Assembly: GCA_030704615.1 (NCBI GenBank)
Contig: CM060733.1
Span: 30,442,001 to 30,506,000, forward strand
Reading direction: 5' to 3'
Length of the DNA stretch: 64,000 nucleotides
From: Takakia lepidozioides
Lineage: Eukaryota > Streptophyta > Takakiopsida > Takakiales > Takakiaceae
The notes under the pieces were generated by a model. The model was given only the letters and a program-made list of their open reading frames with translations. It ran no database searches and was not told the DNA's origin. Below, piece by piece: positions 56,167 through 64,000 of the stretch. Made by a program: the position numbers and the translations under genes. The stretch's first letter is position 1, and each line of letters opens with the position of its first letter.

Positions 56167-56879
56167 GGCCCTTTGCCTTGAGGGCAGGGGGTCGGGACAC
56201 ATGAGGGGCTGCCCCTGTGGTGGGGGCAGCGGCAGCGATAGGTATGGGGGCTGAAGCACCCTTGAGTGCCCAAGGCACTCAAGGGAAGCGGAGGCGCTCA
56301 CTAGGTGGAGCCCCGCACACCGGGTTGCGGTGGGGTGGCTCCACAAGGGGTGGTGGTAGCTTAGCGAAACTTAGTGGGGTGGCATAGGACTCACCATGGG
56401 GGCGGAGACCTCGTGGTGGGAGTCGTGGGGAGTCTTGGGACTCATCACGGTCCATAGGGGCCGTGGTGAGTGGGCCAAGACTCACCGCGACTCATCACCG
56501 GGAGTCGAGGGTTTTCGTGGTGGTTCGCCATAAAATGGCATGGCTGGTTGTGAAACCCCCGCGGACAGCTACAGAAGTATATATAGGGAGTAGTAACCCC
56601 GAGAACGGTGCAAGCCCGTTGGTGACCAAAAACTAGTGAGTAAGAGCCGGAAAGCGACCAAAGAGTGGGGAGCTGTTCCGGACTGCCAACTACCAAAGGG
56701 AATTCCCGCTGGTTTCAAATTGGTGGAGGTTTCTTTGGGAGAACAAAGGGGGACCGTTATGCCCCGGTGAGCAGCCGAAGCTCCAAGTTGGCCCGGCGGC
56801 CAGGTTGGGAGTCAGGCGCGCGCATCAAAGCGAGTAACTATGACTTGAGGGAGAGCTTACCGAAGTGAGGTGCGCGACA
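56167..56879 (+). repeat. 3' LTR of the chromovirus
   Basis: Matches the 5' LTR from GGCCCTTTGCC to CGCGACA. The expected TGTCGC start is replaced by ATCCAA, and no purine tract is adjacent. Confidence 0.85.
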
Positions 56880-56884
56880 CACAG

Positions 56885-57519
56885 GGTGGTATAGGGAATT
56901 TATGGACAAGTATGCAGCAGAGGCATTACCTCTGACTCGACTATTGAAAAAGAACCAGGTATTCTCTTGGGATGCAGGGTGTCAGGAGTCTTTTGAAATG
57001 CTCAAGGAACGGTTGGTGTCTGCACCGGTCTTGGCGGCTCCGGATTGGAACACGCCTTTTCATGTTTATGTTGATGCTTTAGCGGTGGCAGTAGGATGTG
57101 CCTTTTGCCAACCAGACACTGATGGCCATGATCATCCAATATCTTTCGCCAGTTGACAGCTGACATTCGCTAAGACTAGGTACAGCACCACGGAGCAAGA
57201 GGCTCTAGGAATGATTTTTGCCGTAAAGAAGTATCGGCATTATTTATTGGAGACCCCATTTACATTTTTTGTTGATCACATGGCATTGCGATACTTGATC
57301 AACAAACCTGACCTGACAGGGAGAATAGCAAGATGGGTCATTTTACTTCAAGAATTCGACTACAAGGTAGTCTACAAACCGGGAAGGCTGAACGCCCAGG
57401 CCGACCATCTCTTGCGGTTGTCAGAGAAGATGGGGGACGAGCCTATTGACAATGATTTTCCGGATGCCTTCTTATTCTCGATTGAGACGGTTCCTCCTTG
57501 GTACGAGCACATTGCTTAG
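56885..57519 (+). pseudogene. rh: RNase H region of the large gypsy element
   Basis: Resumes the frame cut at 52156: GWYREFMDKYAAEALPL, LLKKNQVFSWDAGCQESFEM, then LAAPDWNTPFHVYVDA, FAS*QLTFAKTRYSTTEQEA, DHMALRYL, LLQEFDYKVVYKPGRLNAQA and DHLLRLSE. This is the Ty3/gypsy RNase H and tether region. One stop (TGA at about 57155) interrupts it. The second Asp-containing motif is HVYVDALAVAVG, where DAS is usual. Confidence 0.85.
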
Positions 57520-57549
57520 CATCTTAGCATCCTGGAATTTCCACCAGGA

Positions 57550-59000
57550 ATGAATCGACATGCACGAAGACGACTTCGATTGCGTAGTATGAAGTTTGCC
57601 CTTGTGGGAGGGCAACTTTATAGGAGGGGATTGGATGGACTCTTGAGGCGATGCGTCACTCCAGAGGAGGTTCCCCAGATTTTAGAGTTAGCTCATGACA
57701 GCATGTGCGAAGGACACTTTGTAAGGCGACTCACGGTCCAAAAGGCTTTGAGGGCAGGATATTACTGGCCCTCCATGTTCAAAGATGCGCACATACATGT
57801 GCAAAAATGCGACTCTTGCCAGAGGTACGCTAAAAGGGATAACATGCTTGGAATGCCGTTAGTTCCCACTCTCCCTCTTGCTCCGTTTGAGAAGTGCGGA
57901 ATCGATTATGTAGGGGAAGTGCACCCCGCTTCAAGTCGACAAAATCGCTACATCATCGTAGCCACCAAGTATCTGACCAAGTGGGCAGAAGCCAAGGCGG
58001 TCACGAGGGCCAACGCCCAGGTAACCGCCTCTTTCATTTATGAAAATATTATTTCCCGATTCGGATGCCCTAAGGAGATAGTGAGTGATAGGGGCTCTCA
58101 CTTTATTAACGACGTCATCGAAGAAATGATGGCAGCATTCTCCATCAAGCATCACAAGGCTAACCCCCTATCACCCCCAGACAAGTGGTCAAGTAGAGCG
58201 CGCCAATCAGACCTTGTGCAACATCCTCTCCAAAACAATTAGGGAGCACAAGCGGGACTGGGACACCAAGTTGATCTCAGCTTTGTGGGCGTTTTGCACT
58301 ACACATAAAGTAACCACTCGACACACCCCCTTTTCATTGGTTTATGAGGTGGAGTCCATTATGCCCATCGAAACAGAGATTCCCTCATTTGCGACTGGCC
58401 ATCACCGAGAGATTGGCAACATTCGAGTCCCTGAAAGAACGACTCGAGATACTGGAGGGGTTAGACGAGCTCCGGTAGGCAGCAGCTCAACACATTGAGG
58501 CCGTCTAGCGAAGGAGGAAGGCTCGGTTTGACCTGAAGCGCAAAAAGAGGATTTTTGATCCAGGAGATCTGGTATTACTGTTCGATAGTCGGAAGGGCAG
58601 AAGCATGCTACAGTGGCTCACTTTGCAAAAAATTTGTCCAGTCTAAACTAGTCTACTTTCATTTATATCTTTTTTCATATGAACTTTAAATTAGGTGTTG
58701 CAATTTATTTTTGTTGTCAACTCAATTTGAGATCACCCAAAAATTGGTTTCCAAACAAAGCTGTTGTGTTCTGAAGATGAAAAATGAGAGTAAGATTAGA
58801 GTAGACTGGACAAAAGTGAGTCACTGTAGCATGCTTCTACCCGGAACGAGGAATTCAAGGTCAAGTTCGACTCATACTGGATGGGGCCCTATCTTGTCAA
58901 GACAGTCTTTGACAACGGCTCATTACAATTGGAGACACTGAAAGGAGTGGAGTTCCCCAATCTGGTGAACGGTGTCCGGTGCAAGCACTACTACATGTGA
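57550..59000 (+). pseudogene. int: Integrase of the large gypsy element
   Basis: The zinc-binding part reads HDSMCEGHFVRR...CDSCQ, with the HHCC pattern. The catalytic core has GIDYVGEV (first Asp), SDRGSHFINDVI (second Asp) and, after a one-base insertion at about 58175, YHPQTSGQVERANQTL (catalytic Glu). It runs on through WDTKLISALWAF, TRHTPFSLVYEV and, after more breaks, FDPGDLVLLFDSR. A MITE at 58595 splits the tail, which resumes at 58843 with EEFKVKFDSYWMGPYLVKTV (GPY motif) and ends KHYYM at a stop 58998-59000. There is no chromodomain, unlike the inner element. Confidence 0.85.
58595..58842. mobile_element. MITE inserted in the integrase tail
   Basis: About 247 bp with inverted ends: GGGCAGAAGCATGCTACAGT and, at the right, ACTGTAGCATGCTTCTACC. 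The match continues inward through CTCACTTT and TTTGTCCAGTCTA. CGGAA lies on both sides (58590-58594 and 58842-58846; the last C may belong to either). Removal restores FDSRNEEFKVKF in the host integrase. The inner TTGTCCAGTCTA resembles the ends of the MITE at 8594. Confidence 0.88.
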
Positions 59001-60290
59001 GTTCCTTTAACCAATGAATTATCTCCCCCCATTAAGGGAAAGGTTACCAGGAAGTTGTTTGCTATATTTCTAGATTTTCTAGATTTTCTAGACATTAATG
59101 TCGACGTTCTACGACTCACTATCGATTCGATCGTGTACGCACATGGTCTTATGATTTGTTGTCTCATATTTGGGAATTTGGAACGGTTACAAGTGGTGTT
59201 TCCATGTGTTTCCATTTCAATTCATTTCCTATGCATTGTTTATGCATGTGCAGTGCATCATATTAGCATTTGAAATTGTAGGAAAATTTGAAATACTATT
59301 TAAAACTTTGGGGCTCTTTGCATTTGGGTGTTACAGTTTTGGATCTATGGTTTGGAGCCAAGTTAAGACAAGATAAAACAATAGAAAACAAAAGAAACAA
59401 GACAACACAATGAATTAATAAGTATGCAATTTTACTTGCACCTGGATGTCATGTCGAAGTGCTTCGGTGTGTCTTGGAGACTTCCAAATGAATGCTTCAA
59501 ATGCACTCTACCCACTGTCTGGCCCTTCCAAAAATAAATCTATTAGCTTGAAAGGTATCAAAAGAGATCTAACAAGGACAATGAAAAATAATGTAACCAA
59601 TATGGTGGTAATGACAAGAACTTCTGGTTGGCCCTAGTCTACTGTACCAAAGCCATTAGAAGACTTGAAAATAACTCGGAGTGGGAAGCCCGAACAACAA
59701 ATAAAAGCTCAAAGGGAAAGGAAGATTGCAATTGCCGCAACCTGAAGATAATATTCATTATCTAACTTAACCCCCTTGACTCTCTCCCCTCTCCCTCCTT
59801 CTTTATCTCTTAGGGTGGGAAGCCCGAACAGCAAATAGAAGTTAAGAGGAAAAGCAACGACGCAACCGCGTGAGCCTCGCGCGTGAGCGTACGCTCACAC
59901 ACTAGTGACGTGGCGTGAGCGTGACGGGGCGTGAGCGTGATGCCAGCAGGTTGTCATGGTGTCGAATGTTGACGTGGTGCCATGTCAGCATCCGCCACGT
60001 CAACCGAAACATACGGCGCCTATACCCGAGGGTCCTATGACCGTGGGATGAATTTAGGGAATATGAAACCAAAATACCATAAAAAATACCATCAAAATAA
60101 ATAACCTTATAAGGCTCCATTGAGGCTAACCCAGGAAGACCCTGCTTCCTCCCAAAATAACGAAGAGAACAGGGATCACGGTATAAAAAGAAGCCTGCAG
60201 TACATAGCGACACAAAAGAAACCAGAACAATTTTTTTTCTTAGGAACAATACGGAAAAACAAAATTCAAAAAAATTCAAAAAAATAAGAG
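59001..60290. other. 3' non-coding region after integrase
   Basis: AT-rich with no gene. GTGGGAAGCCCGAACARCAAAT occurs at about 59681 and 59814. At 59868-59940 GCGTGAGCGT recurs, including the palindrome GTGAGCGTACGCTCAC. This may be the long 3' UTR of the gypsy element, but no 3' LTR was found. Confidence 0.4.
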
Positions 60291-61031
60291 CAGAAGTGAT
60301 TGTCGGCACCGATCATCAGAAGCCGACAATCACTTCTGTTTTTTTCTTTTTTTGAAAATACGGAAAAAAAAAAAAACAGAGCAGAAGTGATTGTCGGTAC
60401 CGATCATCACTTCTGCTCTGCTATGTTTTTATTTTATTTATTTTTTCTGCGTATTATTCCCAAAGAGAAAAAAAAAAAAAAAAAAAACAGAGCAGAAGTG
60501 ATTGTCGGTGCCGACAATCACTTCTGCTCTGGTTTCCTTTTATTTATTTATTATTTTTCTCCGTATTGTTAAAAAAGAAAAAATACAGAGCAAGAGTGAT
60601 TGTCGGCACCGACAATCACTTCTGCTCTGTTTTTTTTTTTTTTTTTTTGTTGTTGAAAATTTACGGAAAGAATTAAAATAAAAAATAAAAATAAAACATA
60701 AGTGATCATCGGTGCCGACAATAACTTCTGCTCTGCTCTAATAAGTTGAGACATGCTTCCTTGTGCCGCAGCTCCGCTCTGGACAGCCGCACTGCATTAC
60801 TTCACTGATGCAAACACAGAGCAAAGCAGAAGTGATTGTCGGTGCCGATCATCACTTCTGCTCTGCTCTGTTTTTTTGTTTGTTTTAAAAAAAATAAAAA
60901 TCTGTTGCGTATTGTTAAAATAAATAATTAAATAAGTTAAAAAAAAAATCAAAAGTGATGATCGGTGCCGATCATCACTTCTGATCTGTTTTGACATTTG
61001 GGTAGAGGTGATGATCGTCGACGATCATCAC
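60291..61031. repeat. Array of eight hairpin (palindromic) units
   Basis: Near-perfect palindromes of the form CAGAGCAGAAGTGATTGTCG followed by GTGCC and the inverse CGACAATCACTTCTGCTCTG. They lie at 60291-60338, 60376-60419, 60487-60530, 60586-60629, 60700-60737 (degenerate), 60817-60870, 60952-60982 and 61008-61031. Linkers are T-rich then A-rich and carry CCGTATT or its inverse AATACGG, so linker orientation alternates. No ORF spans them. Confidence 0.9.
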
Positions 61032-61457
61032 TTCTGTTTGATACTTGATAATTGATTTTCAAACATGCAAGGGCTTAGTATATAGACCATATCTAAATCA
61101 GTCTATTCCATCTGGGCGATTTTTACGTAAGAAAATATCAATTCCACTCTGGTTATTTTGATGGTTGGGGATCTGCACTGGGAATTGCTTCTGCACTAGG
61201 AATTGCTACTACACTTTGTTATCGACTGATATAAAAGCTTGATGAAACTAGCACGCTCATTCTCTTTTTTATGGGAGGGATAAAGGTCTCACTTCGGCAA
61301 TCGCACCTGTGAAGTGTTGCCCCACTCCTCCCATATGCACCAGCCCGCCACTCCACCGCTCCAAGTCCCTCTCTCTTGCAACCTCTTGACGCGCGGCAGC
61401 TTCAACGTCACTGTTCGCAGCAGAGGTCGTGGCTGAAGAGTTAGGGCAAACCCCCCT

Positions 61458-62058
61458 CCGTTGGATCTGGCCAGATCCAACGGCATCACCTAAATGTGGA
61501 AAAAAAAAAAAAAAAAAAAAAAAACGTTGTCCACCGTGACCGTTGGATCCACGATCCAACGGCTTTCACAAAGCCTTGAAAAAAGAAACCCCCCCAAAAA
61601 AAGACACCACCAGTGCGACGCCACGTGGCGACGCGCCGAGCGTGGGTCGGCGCCGCCACCGAATAAAAAAAAAACCAACGTCCGTTGGCTTGTCGTGCAA
61701 AGCCACGTGGCGATGCGCCAAGCGTGCGGCCTGGTGTGGGTCCACGAGGCCTGGCAAAGTCAACCGGATCCGCCACCAAAAAACAAATTAAAAGAAAACA
61801 ACAAAACCCAACGTCCGTTGAATCTTCCGGATCCAACGGCGGGGGTCTCGCCCAAATGTAAGAGACCTAACCCTAGCCACCCCCCCCCCCCTGCGGCGAC
61901 GCTTAGGTGAGATCTCTACGCCGTTGGATCTTGAAAATCCGACGGTCTCGGAAAACCCAAGCACAAATGTAAAGCATATTAAAATATAAAATAAAATATT
62001 ATTTTTAAATTCCAATAATATCTTAATGGATGGACGCTGGATCTTTGCGATCCAACGG
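61458..62058. repeat. Cluster of five CCGTTGGATC palindromes
   Basis: CCGTTGGATC facing GATCCAACGG with 3-6 bp between, at 61458-61483 (perfect), 61540-61562, 61815-61839, 61921-61945 and 62034-62058 (the last two with mismatches). Between them CACGTGGCGAYGCGCC lies at about 61622 and 61704, and several A tracts occur. ORFs here (for example 61494-61910) are low-complexity and not supported. Confidence 0.8.
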
Positions 62059-62198
62059 CCTCCATCCCAGGAGAAAAAACCCAATATAAAACCAAAAATA
62101 TATAAAAAATAATAGACATTAGATTTCGATAACAAAAAATTAAAAAACTACATAGGCTCGAGGGGTCAACTCGTCGAGCATACAATACTATTGATGGA

Positions 62199-62447
62199 GT
62201 GGATATTTGCGAGAAGGTGTGGTGGACACCTCATAGAATTGGCAGGTCAGCTTACATGGAGTACAAAAGACTCAGCAAAGAATGGGTTATCTCCTCTCTG
62301 CATGGAAATTCTGGAATGAAGCGGCTCCGCCAGAGACTGTTCAGGCTGAGGGGAATATATTGTATATCATTAACGGGAACAGTGATTTCATGCCACATAA
62401 GACGAGATGTATTGGTAAGGGGCGCCGAGATACACTCTGTGTACTAG
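62199..62447 (+). other. Unrecognised 82-codon ORF
   Basis: Open on the plus strand between repeat blocks. An overlapping frame at 62282-62548 is equally open. There is no domain, so chance is likely. Confidence 0.15.
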
Positions 62448-62562
62448 TTCCAGAGATTAATTGGAAACGAGTTCGAGATGAGTCCAACGAGGTGAATATT
62501 CTTTCTCATCTATTTCTTCTTTTGGACCTCTCTATTAAGACAATGTGAATAAGATGTGATTT

Positions 62563-62742
62563 GGTTGAGCAAATACGAATTTTCAGCGACCAAAAGTACT
62601 TGAAATTTGATATCTCCCACACCGCGGGTCCAAAAATTATGAGACCAAGCCGGTGCACCCCTCCTCATCGAGGGCTTTCCAACGGTATCAAGCATCAATG
62701 ATGGGCCCCTGCGGTTTGGGAGATCTCAACGACGCTACAAAC
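62563..62742 (-). repeat. Reverse copy of the GAGATCTCCCAAACC dispersed repeat
   Basis: The minus strand reads GCGTCGTTGAGATCTCCCAA, GGAAAGCCCTCGATGAGGAG, TGGTCTCATAATTTTTGG and TACTTTTGGTCGCTG, as at 6819-6988. It is preceded by an (ACAA)n microsatellite at 62738-62770. Confidence 0.8.
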
Positions 62743-62849
62743 AAACAAACAAACATACATACAAACAAATTGTCTTAATTCTTATATTGATATTTCTTAT
62801 CTAATATACTTTAGCTTAGCCTAAGCCAAGTACCACAAAAATATCTTTG

Positions 62850-63960
62850 TAATGTTTGAAGCTTGACACTCGGAATTAATTGTTTTTCTAACTTTGAGGT
62901 TGCATACTAGAGTGGTGGGAATATTTAATTGAAAATTTGTATAGGTTCTAAACACTCTCCTATCACCCCTGTCATTCATATTTTTGCAGGAGACTTAACC
63001 CTATAGCCTTAACCCTGTAGTCTAAAATGTAGTTGCTACATTTGAAGCTCAATTAATTGCATTTTCCAGCTTACATGTATGATAGAGTCATCAAGATATT
63101 TACTTGGAAATTCTTACTCTTCCATATGTTTTTAGAAGTACTTTTGTTTATCCGAAACCTTATACCGCAAAACCTCATTCAAATATTTGAAGTTCATTCA
63201 AATCAATTTTTGAGCTTTGGGTATAATACAAATTACAATGGTTAGAATATTATATTGACTTGATTGTTGAATGTTTTAAAAATTATAGGTCATAAACATT
63301 CATGCATATTTTTATGTGGTTCATACTTTTATTTCTTATAAACTTTATGCCCCTAAAGCCTTATATCCATGTTTGAAGCTTCTTAAGAAAGCAAATTCAT
63401 ACTTTGGAATATAATGCATTCTAGGTTGGGATATTTGATTGAAAGCTTTTATAGGTTCCATACACTGTTGATTTGTTTGAAAGTTTTCATTGATATTTTT
63501 GTCCACCTCATATCCATGTTTGAAGCCCAAGTCCTGTTTTTTTTTGTTTTTTTTTGTTTTTTTTTTGCTTTTTCCCTCCCATTTCTAAATTTTTCAGCTT
63601 TAGGGTACAATAGAGTGGGGACGTGGTCAGAACAAATTTTAATCCCAACATGTATAAGATTCAATTAGCTCATTAAAACGATTACTTAGTACTACTTGAT
63701 AGCAATTTTGTATGGAACTTCCTTATAAGCACTTTTCAACCCTTTGTTTACATTGAACAGATTTTTATTTATTTATTGGCTAGTACTAAGCTTTGGGGAA
63801 GTCTATAGAATTTTACGATATTTAATTGAGAGATTTTATATGTCTTAATTACTGTTGTAAATTTATTTGTCATTGAATTGTACCAAATTTGCTTACCCTA
63901 AATCCTAGTATGTCACCCTAAAAATCTTTTTTGATTGTTTGAAGCTCATTATGTTTTTCC
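62850..63960. repeat. AT-rich satellite-like tract
   Basis: TTTGAAGC recurs near 62859, 63042, 63188 (variant), 63373, 63518 and 63938. Related motifs accompany it: ATATTTGATTGAAAG, TTTTATAGGTTC, TTTAGGGTACAAT. Spacing alternates between about 145 and 185 bp. A T-rich run with G interruptions lies at 63536-63565. The tract is non-coding. Confidence 0.5.
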
Positions 63961-64000
63961 CCCCATTGACACACTTTATAATAAGATAAAAGTGATCTGG

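Larger units (their letters stand above)
52162..56879 (+). mobile_element. Chromovirus (Ty3/gypsy with chromodomain) inserted in the RT of the larger element
   Basis: 4718 bp flanked by the 5-bp duplication CACAG (52157-52161 and 56880-56884). The 5' terminus is TGTCGCG and the 3' terminus CGCGACA. It has two LTR copies of equal 713-bp matched length, a tRNA-iMet primer-binding site, one long gag-pro-RT frame and a chromodomain, but RNase H and nearly all of integrase are deleted. It is the best-preserved element in the window and therefore the youngest of the nested set. Confidence 0.92.

Noticed and set aside
60291-61031. CRISPR array
   Set aside because: Units are palindromes with variable A/T linkers in eukaryotic repeat DNA; spacers are not unique or of constant length.
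61494-61910. 138-codon plus ORF and its 116-codon minus counterpart
   Set aside because: Both are low-complexity translations of A tracts and the palindrome cluster; no domain.

Overview
The window is a stretch of nuclear DNA from a land plant. The evidence is a plant-type acyl-ACP thioesterase (FatA) remnant with spliceosomal introns, together with plant classes of transposable element: Ty3/gypsy including a chromovirus, Ty1/copia, CACTA/En-Spm and MITEs. The FatA sequence looks diverged from the seed-plant forms I know and element load is very high, so a large-genome non-seed plant such as a fern is my guess. The sequence does not prove it. Almost nothing here looks like an intact, single-copy host gene.

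Left end (1-6.5 kb): a partial ORF at the edge, a minus-strand FatA remnant (five exons with good splice sites, first exon not found, one frameshift), a small plus-strand ORF and a copia RNase H remnant. From 6.8 to 13.9 kb there are dispersed repeats, a GGGTAGA-ended MITE and an 850-bp CACTA-ended element with a 3-bp target duplication that carries a tRNA-like segment. From 13.9 to 15.3 kb lies a decayed multi-exon minus-strand gene with an N6/N4 DNA methyltransferase-like domain.

From 16.2 to 25 kb one repeat family occurs four times in alternating orientation. Two copies form an inverted repeat with arms of about 2.15 kb and a 0.7-kb loop, and the first two copies form a second fold-back. 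From 25 to 32 kb there is an LTR-like block and a solo 2.2-kb LTR.

From 32 to 41 kb lies the decayed core of an autonomous CACTA-like element: a minus-strand TNP2-type transposase and, divergently, a spliced Transposase_24-type gene. Downstream on the plus strand are an unknown ORF, a captured FCP1/NIF-type phosphatase domain and an integrase C-terminal exon. A second copy of the tRNA-bearing CACTA MITE sits inside this region.

From 42.9 to 59 kb lies one large old Ty3/gypsy element: 5' LTR, primer-binding site, an extra cysteine-rich ORF1, gag, protease, RT, RNase H and integrase. Three later insertions interrupt it: a 1.2-kb CACTA element in gag (TSD CCA), a 4.7-kb chromovirus in RT/RNase H (TSD CACAG) and a 0.25-kb MITE in the integrase tail (TSD CGGAA). 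For the chromovirus and the MITE, removing the insert restores the host element's reading frame. The right end (60-64 kb) holds an array of eight hairpin units, a cluster of palindromic CCGTTGGATC sites and an AT-rich satellite-like tract.
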